From positions 1 to 29,914 of the IMG/VR virus record IMGVR_UViG_3300030451_000879: a stretch of 29,914 nucleotides of DNA. One strand, given 5' to 3'. The translations under genes were made by a program, and so were the position numbers. Under the pieces are notes generated by a model, which was given only the letters and a program-made list of their open reading frames with translations, did no database searches and was not told the DNA's origin. Below are positions 1 to 8,743 of the stretch, in pieces. Position 1 is the stretch's first letter. The number at the start of each line of letters is the position of its first letter. Source of the DNA: a virus.

Positions 1-107
1 TGGTCAAGACTTACTTGCGTACCATCTTCTTTAAATGCACCTGTAGCGTCATTTACAATACCTACTTCTGGATAAGCTCTTAATATTGCTTCGTGATCTA
101 AACTCAT
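1..107 (-). CDS. Partial small phage accessory protein (N-terminus only)
   Basis: An ATG at 105-107 opens a frame that stays open to the left edge of the window. It gives about 35 residues beginning MSLDHEAILRAYPEVGIVND, so the C-terminus is missing. The start overlaps the stop of the preceding gene as ATGA, and a clean GGAGG lies 7 bases upstream. Short proteins with an 'HEAILRAYP...D..G.F...G..V.LDQ' N-terminus recur near the fibre genes of marine phages, but their function is unknown to me. Position suggests a virion-associated or fibre-accessory protein. Reality of the gene is likely; function is not assigned. Confidence 0.75.
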   Translation of the reverse strand, partial: MSLDHEAILRAYPEVGIVNDATGAFKEDGTQVSLD

Positions 108-622
108 GCTGAAACCTCCATTAAGTAAATAAAGGATTTAGCATTATATGGAGTGGAACCATTTTGACAATTTGTAGAATCACTATTCCCTGTTGCATAC
201 AAAGAAAATTGTGTTTTATAAGTAGTTGCACTTGTGGTATTAGGAGAATCTAAAAAATGTATAACTTTTGTATAGTGATGATTTATACTGCTTATATTTC
301 CACCACTTATAAATTGGTCATAAGAACCACTACTGTTTCTTGCACCATGATGAATTGTTGTTGATCCTCTAAGCAAATTAAGCCCAGCACCAGTACCACT
401 AGCAGCATTAGCAAAAAACATTTGTTGTTGAACAACAATCCAAATTTTGCTGCTTGTACTTGTTGGCGTGATAGTTCCACTTAAGTTTGTATCAACCATA
501 GTTGTGGTTGTATTTGTAACACTTGTAGTAGTTGAATCTTCTACTACTTGAACTATTCCACCACCACCACCTGTTGGTACACCTGCTACTGGTATTATGC
601 TGTTAACTTTAAGTTGACTCAT
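104..622 (-). CDS. Putative virion/tail-fibre accessory protein, 172 aa
   Basis: The protein starts MSQLKVNSIIPVAGVP followed by a GGGGG run. This N-terminus is characteristic of a family of marine phage fibre-associated proteins: a short anchor, a flexible glycine hinge, then a beta-rich domain rich in Ser, Thr, Gly and Asn. Residues from about 30 to the end look like one beta-sandwich head ('GTITPTSTSSKIWIVVQQQ' to 'FIYLMEVSA'). There is no signal peptide or membrane helix. Its ATG overlaps the stop of the upstream 82-residue gene as TAATG, and its own stop overlaps the next ATG, so it is translated as part of the fibre operon. A role in host contact is inferred from context. Exact function unknown. 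Confidence 0.7.
   Translation of the reverse strand: MSQLKVNSIIPVAGVPTGGGGGIVQVVEDSTTTSVTNTTTTMVDTNLSGTITPTSTSSKIWIVVQQQMFFANAASGTGAGLNLLRGSTTIHHGARNSSGSYDQFISGGNISSINHHYTKVIHFLDSPNTTSATTYKTQFSLYATGNSDSTNCQNGSTPYNAKSFIYLMEVSA
115..119 (-). promoter_or_regulatory. Strong Shine-Dalgarno for the left-edge gene
   Basis: Minus-strand GGAGG sits 7 bases before the ATG at 107, inside the end of the upstream gene. It decides the start of the partial left-edge gene and is one of the stronger ribosome sites in this AT-rich window. Confidence 0.7.
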
Positions 623-870
623 TAATACTTAGTTTTTCCTAATGTAACGGCAGCGTCTTGAGCAGTAAAATCTTCTGAAGTCCAGATTGATGTAGTTTCA
701 TCTTCTTTTTTATAAGCCTTAATAATCTCAAGATGCTCTACATTTCTTTTAATTGTATCTTTCTGCTCATCTGTAAGAGATGACAATGCTGCAAGTTCGT
801 TTATAAGAGTGACGCTATCTCCAGCAGCAGAAAAGATTTGTGCAATTTCGTCAGCAGTACGTTCAGACAT
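622..870 (-). CDS. Small conserved phage protein in fibre cluster, 82 aa
   Basis: This is a helical, acidic protein. The N-terminal half (MSERTADEIAQIFSAAGDSV) and the middle (TIKRNVEHLEIIKAY) look like two helices. The C-terminus 'WTSEDFTAQDAAVTLGKTKY' resembles a short conserved tail seen in small proteins beside marine phage fibre genes. It starts two bases after the giant-fibre stop and overlaps the next ATG by one base (TAATG), so translational coupling is likely. A fibre chaperone or small virion component is possible, but nothing in the sequence proves it. Confidence 0.65.
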   Translation of the reverse strand: MSERTADEIAQIFSAAGDSVTLINELAALSSLTDEQKDTIKRNVEHLEIIKAYKKEDETTSIWTSEDFTAQDAAVTLGKTKY

Positions 871-872
871 AA

Positions 873-3800
873 TTAAACAATAGTAAGATTTGAATTAGCG
901 GATACAACAACAGTAACACCACTGCTTATGGTTATGTCACCAGCAGCCATAGCGTTGTTACCACTAGTAATAGTATAGTCGCTAGAAACTGTTTGAGCAT
1001 TCTCATAAAAAACACCGCCATTAACAACAGCATGGGTAGATATTGAAAAACCAACACCCGGTATTCTAAATTTGGTAATGTTACTATCACCAATTGTTGC
1101 TTCGTTACTTACAGTTGCAGCACTGGCAGTAGCATCATGTCCAATAACTATATTGTTGTCACCAGTTGTAAGATTATTTCCAGAATTATGACCGATTGCA
1201 GTGTTTGTTGATCCTGTTGTGTTTTCTGTTAATGAATGTCTACCAACAGCAATATTTTCTGAACCTGTAGTATTTGCATCTAATGATAAATTACCAATAG
1301 CAGTGTTATTAGATCCTGTAGTATTGACACCTAAAGCTGACACACCCATACCAGTATTATTAAATCCTGTTGTATTAGCATCTAAAGCATGAGCACCAAC
1401 AGCAGTATGACCACCTCCAGTTGTTGTTTCTTCTAAAGCGTGGTGACCAACAGCAACATTATTACTAGAAACAGTACATTTTTCTAAAGCCTCTGCACCA
1501 ACCGCAGTATTTTTTTCGCCAGTGGTATTTTGATTTAAAGCCAAATTACCAACAGCAACCATGTTACTGGATGTAGTGTTATTACCTAAAGCTGATGTTC
1601 CTACTGCCACATTGTCGGTTCCTGTAGTATTTGCGTCTAAAGAATATGCACCTACGGCTACATTGTCGGCTCCTGTACAAAGACCTAAAGCAGATTGACC
1701 AATCGCAGTATTGTTATCAGCAGTGGTATTTGCATCTAGGGCAAAAGCACCTAAAGCAGTGTTATAAGATCCTGTCGTTATATTTTCACCAGTTTTGTAA
1801 CCGATTGCTACGTTTTGATCTGCTGTGGTTAGATCAGTTCCAGCGTTAAATCCAAATAAAGTATTTCTTATACCTTGACCAGAAGTAATAGTATCTCCAG
1901 CATTAGAACCACCTAAAGTATTTCCATCTGAATCTGAACTTACTCCACTAGAAGCAGCTTCAAAACCTGCTTCTCCATTTGCGTCTACGGTTAAAACGTG
2001 ACCTTGCGTGGCAGTGCTACTTTTTAGTACAAAATTTAAATTAGGTATTCTAAACTTAGTAAGTTCGTCACCTCCAATAGTACATTCGTTGCTTACGCTT
2101 GCAGAACTAGCTTGAGTTCTATAACCTATCAAAATATTATTACTTCCAGTTAAAGTTTGTACAAATCCAGATCTATATCCAATAAGTACATTATTACTTC
2201 CAGTACTGGCAAACTTTCCAGAATCATAACCTATAAAGACATTGTCTACTCCAGTAGATAAATTTTGTCCAGCATTACATCCTAATGCTGTGTTTCCATT
2301 AGCAGTAGTAACGCCTCCTAATGCGTTGCTTCCAACAGCAGTTTGATCTTTACCTGTTGTGCTTGCGTCTAAAGCCCCCCAACCAACTGCCGTATTATTA
2401 GAACCATAAAAATCATATTCCTCACTGCCTTGATCTATATTCTGTAATGCTTTATATCCAACACCTGTGTTTTTATAAGAAGTTATAGTGTTTTTTCCAG
2501 CGTCAGTACCTATATATGTATGTTGATAACCTACAGTTAGGTTAGCTCCAGCAGAATGACCAATAGCTACGTTTTCGTCTGACGTAGTTAAATCAGTACC
2601 AGCATCAAATCCAAATAAAGTATTTTTTAAACCTTGACCAGAAGTTATAGCATCACCAGCATTTGTACCACCAATAGTATTACCATCAGAATCAGAACTT
2701 ACTCCACTTGAAGCTGCTTCAAAACTAGCCTCTCCGCTTCCGTCAACGGTTAATACATGACCTTGTGTTGGTGTGCCACCGTTGTCTTTTAAAACAACAT
2801 CAATACCCGGAATTCTAAATTTAGTAACAGAGCTATTTCCTAATGTGATTTCATTAGATACGGTTGCTGCACTTGGTGTAGCGTTATTTCCTAAACAAGT
2901 ATTATTTGAGCCAGTAGTTAATGTATCTCCAGCATATTGTCCTACACAGGTATTTGAACTTCCAGAAGTTATATTATCTGCTGCCTGATAACCTATACCA
3001 ATATTAAATTGACCTGATGACAGTTGTTCAAAAGCTTGCCTACCAATACCTACGTTATAACTTGCAGTTGTTGCAGAAAATGCAATTTGATAACCTAAGA
3101 AACTATTACTTTGACCAGTAGTTAATCCAGAACCAGCAGAACCACCGACAATGGAATTAAAATTAGCAGTAGTTATTGCATCTCCAGTATTTCTACCAAT
3201 TAGTACATTGTTTTGACCTGTTGTTATGCTTTCTCCAGCACTATGTCCGATTCCAATATTATTTGAGCCAGTAGTGCAATCTTTTAATGCCGAATGACCA
3301 AACGCTTGGTTTGAATGTCCACCAGTAATGCTCTCCCCTGCTTGTGCCCCAAAACATCCATTTGACTCGCCTGTAGTGATTTTTTCTCCAGCATAATAAC
3401 CTAGAAGAGTATTGCGATCCCCTGTGCTTATAAGTCGACCAGCACTGTCACCAATCGCAGTGTTAAATAAACCCCCAGATTGAATGGAAGCACCTGCATT
3501 GTTACCAGCAAAAGTATTACCACTTCCAGTTGTTATTTCGTTAGATATAGTTATTGTTTTCGTAGCTCCTGTGCCAGAAGCAGTTACCTTAGATCCTACA
3601 AAATTTAATGTTGTGCCAGCAGTAGACAATGCTGAACCCTCGTCTTGTACTGTGATACCACCAGAAGAAGCAGCCTCAAAACTAGCCTCCCCATTACTGT
3701 CTACTGTTAATACATGACCTTGTGTTGGTGTTCCGCCATTATCTTTAAGAATAAAGTCTATTCCGGGGATTCTAAACTTGGTAATAGATGTATTACCTAG

Positions 3801-6800
3801 AGTTATTTCGTTATCTGTGCCAACGGCTGAAGCGTTAGTATTATAACCTATAATTATATTGTTACTTCCAGTTGTTAAATTTTCTCCAGCAGGTGCACCG
3901 ATAGCAATATTTTGAGTACCAGTAGTAAGGCTGACAAGTGCATTATCACCTACACCTACGTTAAAACCTCCACTTGTACAAACTTTTAAAGCTTTACGGC
4001 CTATAGCAGTATTAGCGTTTCCTGTAGCTGCTCTTAAAGTTTCCCAACCTAAAGAAGTATTTTCACTACCAGTTGCGTTTGTTTGTGATTCCCAACCTAC
4101 AGCAGTATTTTTATTACCTGTTGTGTTTGTTGATAACGAGCTATAACCTACTGCTGTATTGTTATTTGCAGTAGTATTAGCATCTAAGGCATAAGAACCT
4201 ACAGCTACATTACCTGCTCCAGTTGTGTTTTGATCTAATGCTCTAAAACCTATGGCAACACTGTTACTTGCTGTTGTGTTTCGATATAAAGCTTGTACTC
4301 CAACCGCTGTGTTATTACCTCCACTTGTATTATCTGATAAAGCATTTACACCAACTGCTGTTGAATAATTACCATTATGTGAATCAAGAGCATTTACACC
4401 AATAGCAGTATTTTGTGTACCTGTTGTATTAGCTCCTAAAGCATTATTACCAATAGCAGTATTAAAATCAGCAGTTGTATTAGCGTCTAAAGCTTGATAA
4501 CCTAATGCGGTGTTTTTATCACCTGTTGTGTTTGCTCCTAATGCTTTATAACCAACACCTGTATTATTTGATGCCGTAGTATTAGCACCTAAAGCATCCA
4601 CACCTAAACCAGTATTGTTTGATCCAGTTGTATTACTAGCAAGCGAATCATAACCTAATGCTGTATTAAAATTTGCAGTTGTATTTGCTGTTAAAGAGTA
4701 AGCACCAACTGAGGTATTAAACATACCAGTTGTATTGTTCAGTAACGCAACATAACCTAATCCTGTATTGTGTCCAGCCGTTGTATTTGCAGTTAATGAA
4801 TTATGTCCAAGAGCAGTATTGTATTCTCCAGTAGTATTAGCGTCTAAGGCATTACTACCTACAGCTACGTTCTGAGTTCCAGTTGTGTTTGCTAATAAAG
4901 CATTTACTCCTATAGCGGTGTTGTTATCAGCAGTTGTATTAGCTTCTAAAGCCTTAAACCCTAAACTTACATTACCCGTTCCAGATGTGTTGTCTGCTAA
5001 TGCATTATAACCAACACCAGTATTATTAGATGCTAAATTTGCAGTTAAACTGTTATGACCAACTGCTACGTTAAAAGATCCATTGCCACCATCTAAAGCA
5101 TGACTACCAATCGCTACGTTTCTTTGTCCTGTAGTGTTAGATTCCATTGCTGTATGACCAATGGAAACATTGTTAGCACCAGTTGTATTTGAATCTAACG
5201 AGGTTGATCCTATAGCTACGTTCTGCGTTCCAGTTGTGTTTTCTTCTAAAGCCTTGTAACCAACAGCAGTGTTATTTGATGCAGTTGTGTTCATTTGTAG
5301 AGCTTCTCTACCAATTCCAGTGTTGTAATCGCCAGTTGTGTTATTTGCTAAAGCACCATAACCCATAGCCGTATTTTCACTTCCAGTAGTATTTGCATAT
5401 AAAGCTTCTCTTCCAACCGCTACATGACCACTTCCAGTAGTGTTATTTTTTAATGCTTCTGAACCAACAGCTACGTTATTAGAACCATGATTATTAGCAA
5501 ATAATGCAATCTTTCCAACTGCTGTATTCTCACTCCCTTGAGTATTATAATATAAAGCGTTCTTACCAACAGCAGTATGACCACTTGAAGTTGAACTTGT
5601 ATATAAAGCATTACCACCAATAGCAGTTATATTGGATCCAGTAGTGTTACTTCGAGCAGCATCATTACCAACAGCAACATTTACCGCCCCATTGTTTGAT
5701 AATAAAGCCCTTCTACCGACAGCAGTGTTGCCATATCCACTGTTATTTGCTGATAAAGAGCTATAACCTATTGCTGTATTACCACTGTTGGTAATATTAG
5801 CATCTAAAGCAAGAGCCCCAATCGCTACATTTTGACTTCCAGTTGTATTAACTTTTAAAGCTTCAAAACCACTTGCGGTGTTATCGGCTCCTGTAGTATT
5901 GCTCATTAAAGCATTTTTACCAAATCCAGAGTTATTACTTGCTGTTGTATTTGCAGATAGAGAACCATAGCCACAACCTGTATTACTTCCACCGCTAGTG
6001 TTTGCGTCTAGAACGAATCCTCCAATTGCTACGTTTGCAACTCCTGTAGTACCGCTGACTAATGCAGATGCACCAAAAGCAGTGTTTGTAGCAACATTAC
6101 CACCACCTTTACCAACAGTAAGTCCATTTATGGTTGCGTCTGTCGTTCCAGTGATAGCTCCTGTTACGCTTAATCCACCACTTGAAATTGTTAAATTTCC
6201 AGTTAACGTACCACCAGCTAAAGGTAATTTGGTTGCTATTGAATTGGTTACAGTTGTTGAAAAGTTCGCATCGTCACCCAAAGCTGCTGCGAGTTCATTG
6301 AGTGTATTTAATGTGCTAGGACTAGAGTCAACTAGGTTTGATATTGCTGTATCTGTGTAAGCTGTTGTCGCAACTTTAGTAGAATTATCCCCTGCCGATT
6401 GGGTCGTTGCTGTTACTCCGTTTGTCAATACACCAGAGCTAGAGGTCAAGCCACCGAATAATGTGTCTCTAGCTGCAATATCAACCCCATCTACGGTTCC
6501 ATTAAGAGTAATATTTTTTATACCAGATATATTTGTATTACTATCTCCAATTATATTTCCATTTGCATAAATGCTTCCACTTGAATTAATTATACCTGTT
6601 ACAGTCAGACCTGCTAAAGCTTTAAAACTGTTGTGGATTCTTGTATCAGCAGCCCTTACTGACATTCTTACAACATTATTATCATCTGGCGATTGTATTT
6701 CTAACCTTCCACTATTACATATTATTTTAAAATCAGGATTTTCGTCATTATCAGTAAGAGTAATACTTGGACTTGCGTTTGATATTGTTAAATCTCCAGA

Positions 6801-7583
6801 CATAGTAGTGTCACCAGCTACTTCAAGTCCTGTTCCGTTTATTAGTTTTAAATCTGTACTTGTAAGTCTTGCTCCAATATTATTAGAACCAGCTTTTCTT
6901 AATGCAAATTCAATTAATCCATCTTCTGTTCCAGAACTGGCATCATCAATCTTTCCAGTAAGTTTTGCATAAACTTCTTTACTACCATCATCACTTTCGC
7001 CAGTAAATTTAAGCTGTCCTAAATAATCTGCATCTGCTGGTGATGCACTATTTCTATAAAGCTCAATTATTGGAGAAGCAGAACTTCCAGCATCAGTTGA
7101 TGTAAGTGTTAAATCGCCTGTTCCTGTTATATCTGATGTAAAAACTGGAGAAATTTTTGACCCTGCTATCGCTGCATTTGGATTAATTTCAGCGTTATAA
7201 ATAGTTTCATTAATAATATGAGAATTGCCTACAGAATTATTAGCTAACTCATTAGCTGTTATAGAATCATTAGCTATTTGAGTCGCTGTTATGGAATCAT
7301 TAGCTATTTTACTTCCAGCTATCGCTGCGTTTGAAGCTATATTTGCATTGTCAATTACTCCACTATCGATAGTAAAAGTTCCACCGCTATTGCTGACAGT
7401 TATATCGCCCTTATCTCCATCAGATATACCAGCCCCCCCACCAGATATTTCTGCTACCGTTCCATCGTCTTTTTTTGTAAATAATTTACCAGTATCGGTT
7501 CTTACCGCTACTTCTCCTACAACTAAATCACTAGCACTAGGATCGCTACCGCTTCCTCTCTTAAGTTTAATTGTGTTAGACAT
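873..7583 (-). CDS. Giant repeat-built tail fibre, 2236 aa
   Basis: By far the largest gene here. Residues 1-50 (MSNTIKLKRGSGSDPSASDL, VVGEVAVRTDTGKLF) are a phage fibre anchor of the type shared by many marine phages. Residues 60-150 hold short 'NAAIAGSKIANDSITATQIA' repeats. Residues 150-495 form beta-rich stalk segments, including 'LPLAGGTLTGNLTI'. From about residue 499 the protein is a tandem array of 17-residue units, consensus NTAVGxxALxxNTTGxx, about 85 copies in four cassettes (about 45, 13, 11 and 16). Each cassette closes with a cap containing 'NEITLGN...TKFRIPGI'. The last 55 residues are a different tip ending 'ITISSGVTVVVSANSNLTIV'. The units resemble the beta-roll head repeats of YadA-like trimeric adhesins. 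A long trimeric receptor-binding fibre is inferred. A ribosome site AAGGAG lies 9 bases before the ATG. Confidence 0.85.
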   Translation of the reverse strand: MSNTIKLKRGSGSDPSASDLVVGEVAVRTDTGKLFTKKDDGTVAEISGGGAGISDGDKGDITVSNSGGTFTIDSGVIDNANIASNAAIAGSKIANDSITATQIANDSITANELANNSVGNSHIINETIYNAEINPNAAIAGSKISPVFTSDITGTGDLTLTSTDAGSSASPIIELYRNSASPADADYLGQLKFTGESDDGSKEVYAKLTGKIDDASSGTEDGLIEFALRKAGSNNIGARLTSTDLKLINGTGLEVAGDTTMSGDLTISNASPSITLTDNDENPDFKIICNSGRLEIQSPDDNNVVRMSVRAADTRIHNSFKALAGLTVTGIINSSGSIYANGNIIGDSNTNISGIKNITLNGTVDGVDIAARDTLFGGLTSSSGVLTNGVTATTQSAGDNSTKVATTAYTDTAISNLVDSSPSTLNTLNELAAALGDDANFSTTVTNSIATKLPLAGGTLTGNLTISSGGLSVTGAITGTTDATINGLTVGKGGGNVATNTAFGASALVSGTTGVANVAIGGFVLDANTSGGSNTGCGYGSLSANTTASNNSGFGKNALMSNTTGADNTASGFEALKVNTTGSQNVAIGALALDANITNSGNTAIGYSSLSANNSGYGNTAVGRRALLSNNGAVNVAVGNDAARSNTTGSNITAIGGNALYTSSTSSGHTAVGKNALYYNTQGSENTAVGKIALFANNHGSNNVAVGSEALKNNTTGSGHVAVGREALYANTTGSENTAMGYGALANNTTGDYNTGIGREALQMNTTASNNTAVGYKALEENTTGTQNVAIGSTSLDSNTTGANNVSIGHTAMESNTTGQRNVAIGSHALDGGNGSFNVAVGHNSLTANLASNNTGVGYNALADNTSGTGNVSLGFKALEANTTADNNTAIGVNALLANTTGTQNVAVGSNALDANTTGEYNTALGHNSLTANTTAGHNTGLGYVALLNNTTGMFNTSVGAYSLTANTTANFNTALGYDSLASNTTGSNNTGLGVDALGANTTASNNTGVGYKALGANTTGDKNTALGYQALDANTTADFNTAIGNNALGANTTGTQNTAIGVNALDSHNGNYSTAVGVNALSDNTSGGNNTAVGVQALYRNTTASNSVAIGFRALDQNTTGAGNVAVGSYALDANTTANNNTAVGYSSLSTNTTGNKNTAVGWESQTNATGSENTSLGWETLRAATGNANTAIGRKALKVCTSGGFNVGVGDNALVSLTTGTQNIAIGAPAGENLTTGSNNIIIGYNTNASAVGTDNEITLGNTSITKFRIPGIDFILKDNGGTPTQGHVLTVDSNGEASFEAASSGGITVQDEGSALSTAGTTLNFVGSKVTASGTGATKTITISNEITTGSGNTFAGNNAGASIQSGGLFNTAIGDSAGRLISTGDRNTLLGYYAGEKITTGESNGCFGAQAGESITGGHSNQAFGHSALKDCTTGSNNIGIGHSAGESITTGQNNVLIGRNTGDAITTANFNSIVGGSAGSGLTTGQSNSFLGYQIAFSATTASYNVGIGRQAFEQLSSGQFNIGIGYQAADNITSGSSNTCVGQYAGDTLTTGSNNTCLGNNATPSAATVSNEITLGNSSVTKFRIPGIDVVLKDNGGTPTQGHVLTVDGSGEASFEAASSGVSSDSDGNTIGGTNAGDAITSGQGLKNTLFGFDAGTDLTTSDENVAIGHSAGANLTVGYQHTYIGTDAGKNTITSYKNTGVGYKALQNIDQGSEEYDFYGSNNTAVGWGALDASTTGKDQTAVGSNALGGVTTANGNTALGCNAGQNLSTGVDNVFIGYDSGKFASTGSNNVLIGYRSGFVQTLTGSNNILIGYRTQASSASVSNECTIGGDELTKFRIPNLNFVLKSSTATQGHVLTVDANGEAGFEAASSGVSSDSDGNTLGGSNAGDTITSGQGIRNTLFGFNAGTDLTTADQNVAIGYKTGENITTGSYNTALGAFALDANTTADNNTAIGQSALGLCTGADNVAVGAYSLDANTTGTDNVAVGTSALGNNTTSSNMVAVGNLALNQNTTGEKNTAVGAEALEKCTVSSNNVAVGHHALEETTTGGGHTAVGAHALDANTTGFNNTGMGVSALGVNTTGSNNTAIGNLSLDANTTGSENIAVGRHSLTENTTGSTNTAIGHNSGNNLTTGDNNIVIGHDATASAATVSNEATIGDSNITKFRIPGVGFSISTHAVVNGGVFYENAQTVSSDYTITSGNNAMAAGDITISSGVTVVVSANSNLTIV
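1041..1922 (-). repeat. Fibre repeat cassette 4 plus cap (residues 1888-2181)
   Basis: About 16 tandem 17-residue (51 bp) units. The first three are of the 'NAG..ITSGQ' type and nearly copy the start of cassette 3; the rest are mostly of the NTTG type. The cap near 1041-1109 keeps 'TKFRIPG' but then diverges into the C-terminal tip instead of the linker that ends the other three cassettes. Confidence 0.8.
1944..2681 (-). repeat. Fibre repeat cassette 3 plus cap (residues 1635-1880)
   Basis: About 11 units, mostly of the 'AG..LTTG' type. One unit is expanded by about eight residues ('QNIDQGSEEYDFYGSN', near 2400-2450), which breaks the period. It closes with the cap and linker 'TQGHVLTVDANGEAGFEAAS'. 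Confidence 0.8.
2703..3530 (-). repeat. Fibre repeat cassette 2 plus cap (residues 1352-1627)
   Basis: About 13 units, nearly all of the 'AGE.ITTGxxN' type. They are distinct from the 'AL..NTTG' units of cassette 1. The cap at about 2703-2855 ends with the 'QGHVLTVDGSGEASFEAASS' linker. A short non-repeat beta segment (residues 1309-1351) separates it from cassette 1. Confidence 0.8.
3660..6086 (-). repeat. Fibre repeat cassette 1 plus cap (residues 500-1308)
   Basis: The longest array, with about 45 units of 51 bp and a few 48 bp units that lose one residue. Most units are of the NTAVGxxALxxNTTGxx type, and the last two move toward the 'AG..LTTG' type. Neighbouring units differ at many codon third positions, so the protein period is much cleaner than the DNA period. 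The cap lies at about 3660-3815. Confidence 0.85.
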
Positions 7584-7592
7584 TGTTTAAAA

Positions 7593-7598
7593 CTCCTT
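7593..7598 (-). promoter_or_regulatory. Shine-Dalgarno AAGGAG of the giant fibre gene
   Basis: Minus-strand AAGGAG lies 9 bases upstream of the ATG at 7583 in a 32-base gap after the 362-residue fibre gene. It fixes the start and suggests independent, efficient initiation rather than coupling. Confidence 0.7.
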
Positions 7599-7615
7599 AG
7601 TAATTTAGCTTTAAC

Positions 7616-8704
7616 TCAATATGTGCCTCCATCCAGGTCGAACCCACTAACTGATCCGTTTTCTAAAAATGTCACCAAATCAGAAAAGGCAACTTGTACC
7701 ATTGTTCCGTTATCATTAACAACCATACGATCTGCTAAAGCAAGTGTTGTTGATGTAGCAGATGTTGACCCATCAGTACAGGTATTTAATTCTGTAGTGG
7801 TGGCGAGTAATCCATCAAGTTTGTTTATTTCAGCAGTAGTTACTGTCGCACCGTCTAATTTATTTAACTCTGCGGTTGTAACTGTCGCACCGTCTAGAAC
7901 TTGAACTTCTGCTTGCGTTAAATCTGCTAAAGCGGTTGCTGTGCCAGCAGCCATTGTTGCAAGTTCGTCTAGCTGTGGGTCATAACTTTGAACGTCTGAA
8001 CCGATGGCAACTCCAAGATTTGTTCTAGCATCACTTGCATTTGACGCTCCTGTACCCCCATGTGCCACTCCTATATCTGTACCACTCCAAACACCTGATG
8101 TGATAGTGCCGACTGAAGTTAAGCTAGATGCTAAAACTGTTGAACCAAGTCCTGTTTTCGATAAAACAACAGAACCATCAATACGGAAATTTTTAGATGC
8201 AACAAGCTCTAAATGCTCTGAAGATGTCCAAGAATCTGTTGCATTTAACCAGTTAAATGTATGATCCTGAGTTCCTTTTAAAGTAAGTCCACCACCGTTG
8301 GCTGTGGTATCAGTAGGTGAACTTACCTTACCTAATTCTATGTTTTTATCTGCAACATCAATTGTGCTACTAGAAATGGTAGTCGTAGTACCTTGAACTG
8401 TTAGATTTCCGACAACTGTTAAGTTTTGGTTTATTGAAAAAGATGGAATTGTAGCAGCACTTAAATCAATAGTTCCTGTAAAGGTTTTATTACCTGAGAC
8501 TGTTTGGTTACCAGTTTTATCAACAAAAGCACCCGATCCAGCTATAGCTTTTATTGACGTTGCTGAACCTCCAGCCCCACCTGACCCGATACCAAGATAT
8601 AAAGTATCATCAACTGCGTTATACGCTGGTTCTGTTTCCATCAAAGAAGATGGTGCTCCAGCAGCACCAGATGCTCTTCTTTTAAATCTTAAAGTGTTTG
8701 CCAT
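7616..8704 (-). CDS. Tail fibre protein, 362 aa
   Basis: The N-terminus MANTLRFKRRASGAAGAP is an anchor like that of the neighbouring giant fibre (MSNTIKLKRGSG), so both probably attach to the same virion site. The middle contains beta-helix-like segments 'NQTVSGNKTFTGTIDLSA' and 'NQNLTVVGNLTVQGTT'. Around residue 220 is 'VAHGGTGASNASDARTNLG', a common phage fibre linker. Residues 265-315 carry three or four diverged copies of 'LDGATVTTAELNK'. The C-terminus is a short 'SGFDLDGGTY' tail. The family is common in marine phage structural regions. A trimeric fibre or fibre-adaptor role is inferred. The gene follows a 39-base gap with no strong ribosome site. Confidence 0.8.
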   Translation of the reverse strand: MANTLRFKRRASGAAGAPSSLMETEPAYNAVDDTLYLGIGSGGAGGSATSIKAIAGSGAFVDKTGNQTVSGNKTFTGTIDLSAATIPSFSINQNLTVVGNLTVQGTTTTISSSTIDVADKNIELGKVSSPTDTTANGGGLTLKGTQDHTFNWLNATDSWTSSEHLELVASKNFRIDGSVVLSKTGLGSTVLASSLTSVGTITSGVWSGTDIGVAHGGTGASNASDARTNLGVAIGSDVQSYDPQLDELATMAAGTATALADLTQAEVQVLDGATVTTAELNKLDGATVTTAEINKLDGLLATTTELNTCTDGSTSATSTTLALADRMVVNDNGTMVQVAFSDLVTFLENGSVSGFDLDGGTY

Positions 8705-8743
8705 GAGCTTAGTTTAGGTAAAGGCTAGTGGTAGCAATGGATT

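Noticed and set aside
1041-6086. CRISPR-like periodicity of about 51 bp
   Set aside because: The period is coding: every unit is in frame and conserved at protein level, with no identical repeats and no unique spacers.
1201-7904. Plus-strand open frames of 60-130 residues over the fibre genes (for example 5998-6360 and 6571-6972)
   Set aside because: They lie antisense to clear fibre coding sequence. Their low-complexity Val/Pro/Thr/Ala make-up is the mirror of the repeat codons, and none has a ribosome site or a recognisable motif.
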